Shown here: positions 30,837-40,366 of the stretch, one piece after another | Layout: every line of letters starts with the position of its first letter | Position numbering within the stretch: position 1 is the first letter of the stretch | Assembly (NCBI GenBank): GCA_964450435.1 | Contig: CAYVCX010000015.1 | Location: forward strand, 1 to 44,785 | DNA: 44,785 nucleotides | Direction: 5' to 3' | DNA from: SKLM01 sp964450435 | Lineage (GTDB): Bacteria; Chloroflexota; Anaerolineae; B4-G1 | Program-made: the position numbers and the translations under genes | The notes under the pieces: model-generated | The model's database searches: none | Seen by the model: the letters and a program-made list of their open reading frames with translations, nothing else | What the model was told of the DNA's origin: nothing

Positions 30837-32540
30837 ATGCACGTCGACCATCTGACTCTGGCATGCCTTCGCGACCAGCTAGATGCCCTGCTCGGGGCGC
30901 AGGTGCAGCGCGTCGTGCTGCCCGATGACCGCTCGGTGGGTCTCGAACTGTTTGCCCGCCGTCGTGTGCAGCTGCTGATCTCGGCCGATAGAAACGACCC
31001 CCGGATGCTTCTGGCCCCCGAGAAGCTCCGTCGCGGCGTTGCGACAGCCCCTCCTTTGCTGCTGCTGTTGCGCAAGTGGGTCCGGGGCAGTCGCCTGATC
31101 GATATCACCCAGCCCCCTTGGGAACGGATCCTCACACTCCACTTCGACGGGGAAGCTGGCCGCTGCCAGCTCGTCGCTGAGTTGATCGGGCGCTACAGCA
31201 ACATAATACTCGTCGGGCCGAACCAGGATGTCCTGGAAGCGGTAACCCGCGTCGGATCGGACGTGAACCGCTACCGGGTCACCTTGCCGGCACACCCCTA
31301 TCAGCCACCACCCCAACCGCCCGGCCGCCAGCCTCCCACCGCTCTCACCGCGGAAGGATGGGCGTGCACGCTCTCCTCGCTGGACCCAGACAGTCGTCTC
31401 CACCGCACGCTGACCAGCCACTTGTTCGGCGTCAGTCCGACTGCAGCGCGGGAGGTCGCGGCGCGCGTGGCAGGAGATCCAGACGCGGGGGTCAGAGAAG
31501 CGCCTCCCAGGCGCGTAGTCGAGACTCTTACTGAGCTCTTTGCGCCTCTCAACACCGGGGCCTGGGTACCCGAGGTGGCCCTGGACGCGGGGGGGAACGT
31601 CATTGCCTTCGCTCCGTACGAACTGCGCCAGTTCCAGCGCCGTGAAGCCGTTCCGGACATCAGCAAGGCGATGTGGCTCTACTTCCAACGAAAGCTCACC
31701 GCCGACGCCTATGCCGCTGCCCGTAACCAGGTTCGGCAGCTGATCGACGACGCCCAGTCTACCGTGAGGCACGCCCTCGACCAGGTGAGTAGCCGCATCG
31801 TGGGGCAGGAGCAGGTAATCGCTCTACGCCAGGCGGGAGAACTGCTCCTGGCTTATCAGAACCGCATTGAGCGTGGTGCGCGTGACATCACGCTGCCGGG
31901 TTACGATGGCGAACCTCGCACCATCGACCTCGATCCACGCCTTACGCCCGTCGAGAATGCCCAGGCCTACTTTGGACGATATCGCAAGGCCGTCCGTGCT
32001 TCCGCGACGATCCCCGCCCGCATCAAGGCCCTGGAGGCCGACCTGGCGTATCTGAAGCAACTGGAAGCCGACCTAGCCCTTGCCGAAGACCGCCCGGAGA
32101 TAGACGCAGTCCACGAGGCCCTGGTTGAAGCCGGCTGGACGAAGAAGAAACCGAAGCACAGCAGTGGCGCTATGGTGAAGAAGCCGCGCCGCTTCAACCT
32201 GGGTGGCTTCCCCGTGTTCGTCGGAAGGAATGCCACTCAGAACGAGCAAGTCACGTTCCAGCGGGGCAGCCCTCACGATCTCTGGCTCCACGTCCGTGGC
32301 CAGCCCGGGGCGCACGCGATTATCAAGAGCGACCGGCGCGAGGTCCCAGACCAGGTCATCGAGGACGCGGCGGCGCTCGCAGCATACTACTCAGCAGCTC
32401 GCGAGGCCGAGCGGGTGGACGTTGATGTCACCGAGCGGCGTTTCGTCAAGCGCGTATCCAACAAGCGACCCGGCCTGGTCACCTATCGGAATGAGGAGAC
32501 TCTCCTGGTCGAACCAGGCAAGAGAGATGAACCGCGCTAG
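30837..32540 (+). CDS. rqcH: RqcH-type ribosome quality control protein (NFACT family)
   Basis: A 567-residue NFACT protein (older name FbpA, fibronectin-binding-like). RqcH binds split 50S subunits with stalled chains and adds Ala tails for proteolysis. The NFACT-N domain (1 to about 200) has LRKWVRGSRLIDI and ELIGRYSNIILV (115-126). Helix-hairpin and coiled-coil regions occupy about 200-430. The NFACT-R domain has GGFPVFVGRNATQNE, GSPHDLWLHVRGQPGAHAII and the C-terminal KRVSNKRPGLVTYRNEET. The DR pair that is required in B. subtilis RqcH reads Glu96-Arg97 in WERILTLHF. The start ATG has AAGG 6 nt upstream and lies just after the rpsT terminator, so read-through or a hidden promoter is needed. 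Confidence 0.9.
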   Translation: MHVDHLTLACLRDQLDALLGAQVQRVVLPDDRSVGLELFARRRVQLLISADRNDPRMLLAPEKLRRGVATAPPLLLLLRKWVRGSRLIDITQPPWERILTLHFDGEAGRCQLVAELIGRYSNIILVGPNQDVLEAVTRVGSDVNRYRVTLPAHPYQPPPQPPGRQPPTALTAEGWACTLSSLDPDSRLHRTLTSHLFGVSPTAAREVAARVAGDPDAGVREAPPRRVVETLTELFAPLNTGAWVPEVALDAGGNVIAFAPYELRQFQRREAVPDISKAMWLYFQRKLTADAYAAARNQVRQLIDDAQSTVRHALDQVSSRIVGQEQVIALRQAGELLLAYQNRIERGARDITLPGYDGEPRTIDLDPRLTPVENAQAYFGRYRKAVRASATIPARIKALEADLAYLKQLEADLALAEDRPEIDAVHEALVEAGWTKKKPKHSSGAMVKKPRRFNLGGFPVFVGRNATQNEQVTFQRGSPHDLWLHVRGQPGAHAIIKSDRREVPDQVIEDAAALAAYYSAAREAERVDVDVTERRFVKRVSNKRPGLVTYRNEETLLVEPGKRDEPR

Positions 32541-32554
32541 AGCCTTCCAGACAC

Positions 32555-35518
32555 CTAGTCGCCAACCCTGAACGTCCCCGCGACGAACGAATCCCCCACT
32601 GGCTGGCCCTGTTCGCCCAGTACCCGCAGACGCTGCATCGTCTCCAGCAGATACAGCCCAACCTCCACACGGTACTCCCCCGCAGGCGCGTCGCCGTCCA
32701 GCCGAACCTCGTAGCGATCCGTGATCTCCCTGCCTGGTGTCCATTGGCTGGTTGGATAGCTTCCCTGAACGGGCCAGCTGTCCACCTGCCCGCGCAGTCG
32801 CCCGTCCGGCCCGACCACGTGGACGAAGACCGTGTAGTCCTCGTCGATGGGGCGCAGCCCGCGCCAACGCAAATTCACCGGGACGAGTTCGCCTGGGCTG
32901 ACTGTCGTCCTCCCGACTTCGGCATCCATCAGAAGGACCTGGGTTCCGAAGTCCGCCAGGCCTTCCTCACCGCCCAGTACCTTCACCTCCACCAGCGAGC
33001 ACGAGTCCCGGAGCGGAGCCAGCCAGCCACACCGAGCAGCCTCGCCAACCAGGCCCACCTTCAGCGTGTACGCTCCAGCAGCGCCTGGTGTCGCCGTCAC
33101 GTGCCGGCTGCGCACCATGTCTGCGGGGAGTTGAAATACGTCACTCTCCGCTACCTGGCCCTGGGCATCCACCCACAGTAGACGAATCCGCTTCCCTTGC
33201 TCAACGCGGCGCCAAGCAAGGTCTATCACCGCTGTAGAACCAACGCTGCTCTCCCTCGGCGCAGCAAAGCCGGTCAACCACACCCCGTCCCCGAACCTGC
33301 ACAACCGCCTATCCGGCAGCGCCCCAGCATCAGACCGCGTCTCAACCTCCACATCGCCCACCTTCAGCCACGGCGTTCCTTTCCCGTTGACCGTCACACC
33401 TTCGCTCCCGAACGGGGAGAACAGACCAATCTCGAGCCCGTATCTCCCTGGCGGGACCCAGGGCGGGATGACTAGCTCGTGGTAATCGGAGACCCAAACC
33501 CCCACGGGCCAGGCGTTCGTCGGGTGGAGCTCATTCACCGGCCGCGATCCATCGCTCGTCCATTGCGCCCCGCCGTCACCATTAACAAGCCGGAGCCGGA
33601 CCACCAGGTCGGCGTCTACCGGCTCACTGGCTCGCCACTGCAGCGTCAGGTGGTGTGTCTCCGGGCGCAGCGGATCCTGAGTAAGCTCGGCACTCAGCAG
33701 CTCGATCCTATCATCGAAGCGCGCAACGATGTCGCCTGACACAGGACCGCCCTCGGGCGCCCTGCCTTGCACCTCCACCAGCGGGCCCACCGACCGAAGA
33801 TGGAATCCATCCAGATGCGGCAAAAAGCGGGCCAGGTAGACGGTCTGACCCCATTCCAGCCGCCGCCTCAAGTCAGCCTGGTAAAGCTCCTCCGTGCCTA
33901 GTAACACCATCTCCAGGTCAGGGCGCAGCCCTTCTACCTGTTGAAGGTAGTAGAGGGGAGCGAACTTCTTGGTATCAGCCAGAATCGCCGCTTCGTCAGC
34001 CAGCGGCCGGGTCAACACGTAGCGGCCCCAGGCCAGTCGTCCTCCATCGCGGCTTCTATCCACCCTTGGCAGATTAAGCCACCCGCGACTCAGTGGCATC
34101 AAGGCAAAAAACGCCACCAGACCTGAACGATAGATCGCCGGAGGAAGCGAAGGGATCGATGCCAGAGGTCGGGCAAGGAGCGTAATGCCGAGCCCAATCC
34201 AGGCAGCCAGAATCAGATGCGCCGGAAGGAGGAAGACGGCAATGTCCGCCACGTAGTAACAGAGTCCATAGACGAGAAACCCCAGGAACGGGGCTCCGGT
34301 CAGCGCCAGCGCTCGACGCCGGTGGACCACCAGATCGGCGACCCCCAGGGCCCCCAGAGCGATCCCGACCCAGCCGAACGGTTCGCGCAGCAACCGCAGC
34401 ACGATCTCCCACCGGCCCGGATCTCGCCACCCGTCCAGACGCAGCGCATCGTGAAATTGGCCGCCACTGATATAGGTGAAGAAGTCCCTCAGGGACATCC
34501 AGCGTCCACCGTGGAGCGCTGGCCAGCGCAACGGGATGAAGGCATAGACAGTCAATCCCAGCACAAGAAGACCCCCGCCGACAAGCCATTCTCTCGCCTT
34601 CAACTGCGGCCTATCCCATAGCAGCGCCAGACCAACTGCGGGGGTCAGAAGCAGCGTGGTCAGGTGATTCGTCATACTCAATCCCAGCAAGAACAGCGTG
34701 AGGTGCCAGCGTCGTGCTTCTCCGACCTCATCCCCCCCGGGCCCTCCCGGACGGTGCAACAGAAACCACAGAACAGCAGCCACGAATAGATTGTGCAGCG
34801 TGTAGACCTCAGCAATAAGCGCCTGGGACCAGAACACACTCGAGAAGGCGAAGGCCAGCGCCGTGAGGAAGGACAGCAGCGGTCGATCGGTTAGGTCTGA
34901 CACGAGGGAGTACAGCACCAGAACTGCGCCGGTGGCAAAGACAGCAGAGGCCAGATTCACGCGCCAGGCGGTGTTGTTCAGAGGTAGCCAGGTGAACAGT
35001 TTGGTCAGCAGGATGTAGAGCGGATACCCCGTTGGGTGAGCCACACCCAGCTTGGTCGCGACTACCTGGAACTCCAGCACATCGGCCTCCCCAACAGAGG
35101 GCAGCAGTGTGCGCACGTAGGTCCCAAAGACTATTACACCCAGCAAGGCCGGCACCACCCACGCGGGTCGATCCTGCCAGGCCAGCAACACGGCCAACAG
35201 AGCACCGCCAGCCAGCAGCACCCCGCCAGCCAGAGGGCCGGACACTACCCCGAATACGTAAAGCAGGGACAGACCAAGCGGCGCGATGAGCGACCAGCGA
35301 TCAGTCGCCGATGAGAGGGAGGAACCGAGGGGTACCCAGCGCCAGAGCGCGGCGAAGACCGCGGCACAACCGAGCGCCACGGCCCCGACCACCAACACCG
35401 AACTGTAAGACGGCGACCAGAGCAGCGCCTCTGCCAGGAAGCGTGCGAGTCCCAGCCCCCACACCGCCCCCGCCCCGCCGACAACGGCTGCACCCCCGGT
35501 GTCAGGGTGTAATCTCAT
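32555..35518 (-). CDS. DUF2723 membrane protein with large C-terminal extracellular part
   Basis: A 987-residue polytopic protein. The first half (about 1-520) holds roughly 13 hydrophobic spans and the DUF2723 signature VGEADVLEFQVVATKLGVAH, followed by PTGYPLYILLTKLF (about 155-185). DUF2723/TMEM260-type proteins have a GT-C glycosyltransferase-like fold, and TMEM260 is an O-mannosyltransferase, so a lipid-linked sugar transferase role is likely but unproven. The second half (about 560-987) is soluble, beta-rich, with repeated segments such as VNLRWRGLRPIDEDYTVFVH and YRVEVGLYLLETMQRL. The ATG at 35518 overlaps the PBP2 gene by 17 nt. It ends 14 nt from rqcH, convergent. Confidence 0.82.
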   Translation of the reverse strand: MRLHPDTGGAAVVGGAGAVWGLGLARFLAEALLWSPSYSSVLVVGAVALGCAAVFAALWRWVPLGSSLSSATDRWSLIAPLGLSLLYVFGVVSGPLAGGVLLAGGALLAVLLAWQDRPAWVVPALLGVIVFGTYVRTLLPSVGEADVLEFQVVATKLGVAHPTGYPLYILLTKLFTWLPLNNTAWRVNLASAVFATGAVLVLYSLVSDLTDRPLLSFLTALAFAFSSVFWSQALIAEVYTLHNLFVAAVLWFLLHRPGGPGGDEVGEARRWHLTLFLLGLSMTNHLTTLLLTPAVGLALLWDRPQLKAREWLVGGGLLVLGLTVYAFIPLRWPALHGGRWMSLRDFFTYISGGQFHDALRLDGWRDPGRWEIVLRLLREPFGWVGIALGALGVADLVVHRRRALALTGAPFLGFLVYGLCYYVADIAVFLLPAHLILAAWIGLGITLLARPLASIPSLPPAIYRSGLVAFFALMPLSRGWLNLPRVDRSRDGGRLAWGRYVLTRPLADEAAILADTKKFAPLYYLQQVEGLRPDLEMVLLGTEELYQADLRRRLEWGQTVYLARFLPHLDGFHLRSVGPLVEVQGRAPEGGPVSGDIVARFDDRIELLSAELTQDPLRPETHHLTLQWRASEPVDADLVVRLRLVNGDGGAQWTSDGSRPVNELHPTNAWPVGVWVSDYHELVIPPWVPPGRYGLEIGLFSPFGSEGVTVNGKGTPWLKVGDVEVETRSDAGALPDRRLCRFGDGVWLTGFAAPRESSVGSTAVIDLAWRRVEQGKRIRLLWVDAQGQVAESDVFQLPADMVRSRHVTATPGAAGAYTLKVGLVGEAARCGWLAPLRDSCSLVEVKVLGGEEGLADFGTQVLLMDAEVGRTTVSPGELVPVNLRWRGLRPIDEDYTVFVHVVGPDGRLRGQVDSWPVQGSYPTSQWTPGREITDRYEVRLDGDAPAGEYRVEVGLYLLETMQRLRVLGEQGQPVGDSFVAGTFRVGD

Positions 35519-37508
35519 CCGCCTCGTCAACGCCGAAGTAGTGAGCCAGAATTTCCCGGGCCACCGGGACCGCCGTCGTCGATCCTTCTCCGCCGTTGTA
35601 GAGGAAGACGATCACGGAGATCTCTGGCTCCTCCACGGGCGCAAAGGCGGTGAACCAGGCGTGCTCCGGCTGTTCATACCCGACACCGCACATGATATCG
35701 TCGCAGAAGTGGGCCGTGCCCGTCTTGCCCCCGATGCGTACCCCCTCAACCTGCCCGCGCCGGGCCGCCGTCCCATACGCCACGGCTCCTTCCATCCCCT
35801 CTCGCACCAGCGCCAGATGCTCTCCTTCGATGGGCAGTCTGCGGACGATCTCTGGCTCAAACGGCTGAGTCGTCCCATCCTCGGCGTCGCTGACGTGGTG
35901 GACGATCTGAGGCCGATATAGCGTGCCGCCGTTGGCGATGGCGTTAACCGCGTTGAGCATCTGCAGTGGGGTTACCTCCAGGAAACCCTGCCCGATGGAG
36001 ATGTTATACGTGTCACCCGTCGACCAGCTCTCCTGATAGGTCTGGCGCTTCCACTCCGATGTTGGCACCAGGCCGCCGTTCTCGGCCGGTAGCTCTACCC
36101 CGCTGGGCTCACCGAAGCCAAACAAGCGCGCGTACTCAGCGATCCGCCCCACCCCTAGACCATCGAAGCTCGTCTCTTCAAAGCCGCCGCCCACCTTATA
36201 GAAGAACACGTTACACGAGTGGGCGATCCCACCGACGACATCCAGCGCCCCGTGTCCCGCCCTATTCCAACAGTAGAACGGCTGTGCCTGACCGGGATCA
36301 TTCGGGTAGTGCCTGTTTGGCACCACGATCCGTCCCGGGCAGTCAAGGCTCGTATGAGGCGTCACCACACCTTCCTGCAGAGCCGCCGACGCCACCACGA
36401 TCTTGAACACCGAACCCGGCGGCACGCCAACCTGAATGGCGTGGTTGAAGAGCGGCCGATGTACGTCGTCCCAGCGATCCAGATCGCTCTGCGACACACC
36501 CTCGACGAAGACGTTGTTATCGTACGTGGGCAGGCTCACCATCGCCAGGATCTCTCCTGTCTGCGGATTCATCGCGATCGCCGCACCGCGGGGCGAACCG
36601 GCCTCTTCGAGCCCCTGCTTCAGAGATTCCTCCACGGCCTGCTGCAGTTCGAGATCGAGCGTCAGGTACACGTTCTCGCCCGGGATCGGCGCTGCCCGCT
36701 CCTCCACCACCCGCAACACCCGACCCAGGACGTCTACCTCGGCGACCTGCTGCCCCTTCTGTCCGCGCAACACGTCCTCGTACGTCGCCTCAACGCCTGC
36801 GCTGCCGACCTTGTCGATAGCCGGATCATATCCTTCCTCGCGGTACGCCTGCTCCCTCTCTTCGGGGATCGGCAGCAGATAGCCCAGCACCTGGGACACC
36901 AACGGTCCATAAGGATAGTCACGTGCCGATTCCACCTCGACGGACACGCCCGCGAAGTCGCTCATCTCCTGTGCCACAAGCAGCGCCTTCTCCCGCTCGA
37001 CGTTCCGCTGGAGAACAATCGGCCGGTAAGGGGCCACATAGGGCACATCCTCGATCATCTCGCGCAGCCCCAGCCCGCTCTCGTCCTCCTCCGCGTCTCG
37101 CCCGGCAGCCGTGTACGGCATATCCAGAAGCACGGCCAGGCGCACAAGCAATTCCTCCGCCTGTTCCTCGTCGTCGGGGAGGTAGCCGGGGACCACCGTG
37201 ACGACAAAACTCGGGACGTTCCGCACCAGGCGCTCGCCCCCTCGATCGTAGACAATCCCGCGCCAGGCCGGGACGGTTACCAGCTTGGTACTCTGCTGTT
37301 CTGCTTCGCGACGAAACTCCTGCCCTTGCGCGAACTGAAGATGCCACAGGCGGCGAGTGAAGATTCCAAAAGCGACCAGAATGAACAAACCCAGAATGGA
37401 GACGCGCAGAGCGCCTTTCGCTCTCAGCAAGCGAGCCAGGCTACTACGTTGCGAGGAATTCCGACCCCGTTGAGAGGTGAGCCCTTCCGAGTGAATGTCG
37501 ACTCTCAT
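35502..37508 (-). CDS. mrdA: penicillin-binding protein 2 (transpeptidase of elongation)
   Basis: A 668-residue class B penicillin-binding protein that cross-links peptidoglycan during elongation. A single membrane span (about 34-53) is followed by the pedestal domain, with RGIVYDRGGERLVRNVPSF (83-101) and YPYGPLVSQVLGYL. The transpeptidase motifs are SVFK (366-369, catalytic Ser366), SCN (431-433) and KTG (595-597). The ATG at 37508 overlaps the mreD stop as ATGA; the open frame continues upstream as noise inside mreD. The order mreB-mreC-mreD-mrdA is the standard elongasome layout, though rodA is not present here. Confidence 0.95.
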   Translation of the reverse strand: MRVDIHSEGLTSQRGRNSSQRSSLARLLRAKGALRVSILGLFILVAFGIFTRRLWHLQFAQGQEFRREAEQQSTKLVTVPAWRGIVYDRGGERLVRNVPSFVVTVVPGYLPDDEEQAEELLVRLAVLLDMPYTAAGRDAEEDESGLGLREMIEDVPYVAPYRPIVLQRNVEREKALLVAQEMSDFAGVSVEVESARDYPYGPLVSQVLGYLLPIPEEREQAYREEGYDPAIDKVGSAGVEATYEDVLRGQKGQQVAEVDVLGRVLRVVEERAAPIPGENVYLTLDLELQQAVEESLKQGLEEAGSPRGAAIAMNPQTGEILAMVSLPTYDNNVFVEGVSQSDLDRWDDVHRPLFNHAIQVGVPPGSVFKIVVASAALQEGVVTPHTSLDCPGRIVVPNRHYPNDPGQAQPFYCWNRAGHGALDVVGGIAHSCNVFFYKVGGGFEETSFDGLGVGRIAEYARLFGFGEPSGVELPAENGGLVPTSEWKRQTYQESWSTGDTYNISIGQGFLEVTPLQMLNAVNAIANGGTLYRPQIVHHVSDAEDGTTQPFEPEIVRRLPIEGEHLALVREGMEGAVAYGTAARRGQVEGVRIGGKTGTAHFCDDIMCGVGYEQPEHAWFTAFAPVEEPEISVIVFLYNGGEGSTTAVPVAREILAHYFGVDEADEITP

Positions 37509-37963
37509 AGGACCACCCCGTCGCTCCGCGTTGCCTGCTCCAACCAGCTCAGCGGTTGCAGCACAACCGGTGCCAGCAGCGCGTTCAGGACCACGGAAGG
37601 CCCTCCCACCCGGGCCAGAGAGAAATACCAACTCACCGTATGCCCTGTCCAGGCCAGAATCACCAGCAGGATCAGATGATACGTCAATGCCCCAAGAGCC
37701 ATCAAAATTATCAATCGCACCGCCGACGAGCCCAGCTCCTCCCCCAGCGGCTGACCGGCCACGTACGCCGCCGCCAACAACGCCAACGCCGTCCCCCCCA
37801 GCGGCCCACCGGATAGCAAGTCCACGATTAAACCACCCGCGAAGGCCCACACCAGGCCTTCATCCGTGCCCCGCGCCACGGTCCAGGTCAACACGACCAA
37901 CAGCATCAGGTTCGGCCGAGCACCCAACACGCTCATGCGAGCCACCAGCGTCGTCTGGATCAA
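37505..37963 (-). CDS. mreD: rod shape-determining protein MreD
   Basis: A small polytopic membrane protein (152 residues from the TTG at 37963) of the MreD family. It has RPNLMLLVVLTWTVARG (about 16-32), GLVWAFAGGLIVDLLSGGPLG (about 36-56) and two more spans, and ends with a PBP2 overlap (ATGA). MreD links MreC to PBP2 in the elongasome. The first canonical start removes half of the expected first span. The frame stays open upstream, reads SFYLAFPFLTSVALIQTTLV, and has GGGAGGG 5 nt before an ATC at 38005. No ATG, GTG or TTG codon fits there, so a non-canonical start is likely and the true protein may be about 166 residues. Confidence 0.85.
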   Translation of the reverse strand: MIQTTLVARMSVLGARPNLMLLVVLTWTVARGTDEGLVWAFAGGLIVDLLSGGPLGGTALALLAAAYVAGQPLGEELGSSAVRLIILMALGALTYHLILLVILAWTGHTVSWYFSLARVGGPSVVLNALLAPVVLQPLSWLEQATRSDGVVL

Positions 37964-38073
37964 CGCAACACTGGTCAGGAAAGGAAACGCTAGATAGAAG
38001 CTGATCTCAGCCCTCCCAAAGACTCCCCCTGAAGCACCTGGAACGGAGGCGGCATCGCAACCGCTGGCGGCCG

Positions 38074-38985
38074 CTACTCCGACCCCATCTCGTCCAGAGG
38101 TACCTGCTCGAAGCTGGTGATCACCAGGGCCAGCTCAAGTCGTGCGAAGTCCACGGCCGGCCGCACCGTGGCGGTCTGGAAGGTCTCATACTCCCTCTGC
38201 TGCACCTCGGTGACCTGACCGATGACCAATCCTTTCGGCATCAGGCCCCCCAAACCCGAGGTCAGAACAATATCTCCGACCGCGATCTCCTCCTCCTGCG
38301 GCACGTACCTCATCTGCAGCGTCCCGTCCTGCTGCCCAACCACCAGGCCGGACGCTCGCGTCGACTGTAGAAGAGCAGCCACCCCGCTGTCCGGGTCTGA
38401 AAGAAGCTGGACTTTGGCTACCCGCGGCCCCACCTCCGCAATCCGCCCCACCAGGCCTGCCCCTCCGCTGACCACCGACATCCCCACCCGTGCGCCTTGC
38501 TGAGCTCCTACGTTGATGGTGACATAACGTAGGTATGGATTTGGCTCCACGCCCACCACATCTCCACAGGGATAAACCTCACAGGCGCCGCGGCTGATCA
38601 CTTCGGCGCCCAGATGAGCGGAGATCGGATACTCGCTGGCAAAGTTGAGTAAAGCTCGAAGCTGCTGTGCCTCCGCCTCATGCTCCCGTAGGCGTACGTT
38701 CTCCACCTTCAACGCGTCCACCTCTGCCCGCAGCTCCTCAACTTCCGTGCGAAGCTCTCGCACCTCGCGCACCGTCCGAAACGCACCGCCAGCGCCCTCA
38801 AAGACACTTGAGAACATGCGCTGCAACGGGCCAAGGACGTAGTGAGTGGCGCTTTCGACCGGAGCGAGAAGACCAGATTCGTGAGATACCAGGAGCAACA
38901 AGCCGAGAATGAGAAGAACCAGGGGAAGCCACGACCGCTCGCCGTCTCGCCGAATCGACACAGGCGGGCGCGTAGATTGCTTCAT
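38074..38985 (-). CDS. mreC: rod shape-determining protein MreC
   Basis: A 303-residue bitopic protein: a basic N-terminus, one span (about 20-38), a coiled coil (about 68-112, VREVRELRTEVEELRAEVDA) and the paired beta-barrel MreC domain (about 120-300), with VISRGACEVYPCGDVVGV, GMSVVSGGAGLVGRIAEV and SGLGGLMPKGLVIGQV. It scaffolds PBP2 and MreD in the periplasm or outer face. The pair of cysteines in ACEVYPCG (about 133-139) is unusual for the family and may form a disulfide. It follows mreB by 164 nt, and mreD begins about 70-110 nt further on. Confidence 0.93.
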   Translation of the reverse strand: MKQSTRPPVSIRRDGERSWLPLVLLILGLLLLVSHESGLLAPVESATHYVLGPLQRMFSSVFEGAGGAFRTVREVRELRTEVEELRAEVDALKVENVRLREHEAEAQQLRALLNFASEYPISAHLGAEVISRGACEVYPCGDVVGVEPNPYLRYVTINVGAQQGARVGMSVVSGGAGLVGRIAEVGPRVAKVQLLSDPDSGVAALLQSTRASGLVVGQQDGTLQMRYVPQEEEIAVGDIVLTSGLGGLMPKGLVIGQVTEVQQREYETFQTATVRPAVDFARLELALVITSFEQVPLDEMGSE

Positions 38986-39024
38986 ACGTCACCTCGCAAA
39001 GCGTCTGCGCAGTCGCCTGCACCG

Positions 39025-39090
39025 GACGCTCAAGCGTCGCCCTCTCCCTCCTTCACGCTGCCACCGGAGGGGGGAACTTGGCACGCCAAG
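39025..39090. other. two palindromes between mreB and mreC
   Basis: GACGCT-CA-AGCGTC (39025-39038) and CTTGGC-AC-GCCAAG (39077-39090) lie in the 164-nt mreB-mreC gap. Neither has a T run; they could be protein sites or RNA hairpins that tune mreC. Confidence 0.3.
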
Positions 39091-39149
39091 ACAGACAGAA
39101 GCAAGAAACCTCAATTTCAGGTGCAGAACTGCTGTCAGCCCTCGCCTGC

Positions 39150-40223
39150 CTAGAACCCACCGAAGGAACCGGGACGGCGATCGCCAGCACTGACCAGAAC
39201 CTCTCGAAGCGAGTCGAGCTCCTCCAGGACCTTGCCGGCGCCGCGAGCGACACACGTCATCGAGTCCTGAGCGACCCACGTGCGGATGTTCACCTCCTCG
39301 CTCACGCGCTCCGCCAGTCCCTGCAACTGCGAGCTACCGCCTGCCATGCAAATCCCTGTCTCCATCAGATCGGAAACCAACTCCGGGGGCGTCTCGTCCA
39401 GGGTATCCCGTATCGCCTCCACGATGATGTCCACCGCTCCGCTCAACGCCTCTCGAATCTCGATGCTGCTGATCTCGATCTGCTCAGGCAAGCCGGTCAC
39501 CAAGTTCCGTCCACGCACCGTCATCGTCATCTCTTCTGGAAGCGGGTAGGCTGATCCGACGGCGATCTTCGTCCGTTCCGCCATCCACTCGCCGATGTAC
39601 AGATTGTACTTCTGACGCATGTACTGAACGATCTCGTCATCCATCTCATCGCCGGCGATGCGGAGGGAGCGACCGACGACAACTCCACCCAGGCAGAAAA
39701 CGCCAACCTCGGTAGTGCCCCCTCCGACGTCCACAACCATGACACCGCGCGCTTCCGTCACCGGCAGACCGGCGCCAATTGCGGCTGCCATGGGTTCCTC
39801 GATCAAGAACACCTCGCGGGCTCCGGCCGAAAGGGCGGCGTCGTACACCGCCCGCTTCTCCACCTCGGTCACCCCGTTGGGAATGCCCACAACCACTCGA
39901 GGCCGGGGAAACGGCAGCATCATCTGACTGTGTGCCTTCTTGATGAAGTAGTCCAGCATCGCCTCGGTGACCTCGAACTCAGAGATCACTCCATCTCGCA
40001 TCGGCCGAATGGCAATGATGTTCTGGGGCGTACGCCCCACCATCTCCTTCGCCTCCGCACCAATGGCAAGAACCCTTCTCGATTTGCGCTCCACCGCGAC
40101 CCAGGAAGGCTCGTTGATGACAATACCCTTCCCTCGTACGTACACCAGCGTGTTGGCAGTACCCAGATCAATGCCAATATCCAGTGAAAACAGCCCGAGA
40201 AAAGCGTCAATCGGATTGAACAC
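39150..40223 (-). CDS. mreB: rod shape-determining protein MreB
   Basis: The bacterial actin homologue that guides lateral wall synthesis, 357 residues. Nucleotide motifs are IGIDLGTANTLVYV (about 17-30), VVDVGGGTTEVGVF (about 162-175) and AGGSSQLQGLAERV near 302. The N-terminal FNPIDAFLGLFS is the short membrane-contacting amphipathic segment. The start is GTG at 40223, with AGGGGAG about 6 nt upstream. It is the first gene of mreB-mreC-mreD-mrdA-DUF2723 and is divergent from scpA. Confidence 0.96.
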   Translation of the reverse strand: MFNPIDAFLGLFSLDIGIDLGTANTLVYVRGKGIVINEPSWVAVERKSRRVLAIGAEAKEMVGRTPQNIIAIRPMRDGVISEFEVTEAMLDYFIKKAHSQMMLPFPRPRVVVGIPNGVTEVEKRAVYDAALSAGAREVFLIEEPMAAAIGAGLPVTEARGVMVVDVGGGTTEVGVFCLGGVVVGRSLRIAGDEMDDEIVQYMRQKYNLYIGEWMAERTKIAVGSAYPLPEEMTMTVRGRNLVTGLPEQIEISSIEIREALSGAVDIIVEAIRDTLDETPPELVSDLMETGICMAGGSSQLQGLAERVSEEVNIRTWVAQDSMTCVARGAGKVLEELDSLREVLVSAGDRRPGSFGGF

Positions 40224-40293
40224 AGATGTCTCCCCTACACAGATGACCGCCCCGGCAGACTTCAGCGCTCAATACCGGGGCCACTGAGCGTGG

Positions 40294-40321
40294 ATTATAC
40301 CACAGATCATGTCCGTGCAAA
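40294..40321 (-). promoter_or_regulatory. mreB promoter
   Basis: On the minus strand TTTGCA (40321-40316), a 16-nt spacer and TATAAT (40299-40294), with TGG before the -10 (extended type). The start is expected near 40287. Confidence 0.7.
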
Positions 40322-40324
40322 GTC

Positions 40325-40352
40325 TTGGATTGCACGCCATTTGTGCTATAAT
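40325..40352 (+). promoter_or_regulatory. scpA promoter
   Basis: TTGGAT (40325-40330), 16-nt spacer, TATAAT (40347-40352) with an upstream TGC. The expected start near 40359 is only about 8 nt before the scpA ATG. The -35 box is 3 nt from that of mreB. Confidence 0.7.
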
Positions 40353-40366
40353 TCGAGTTCGCAACC

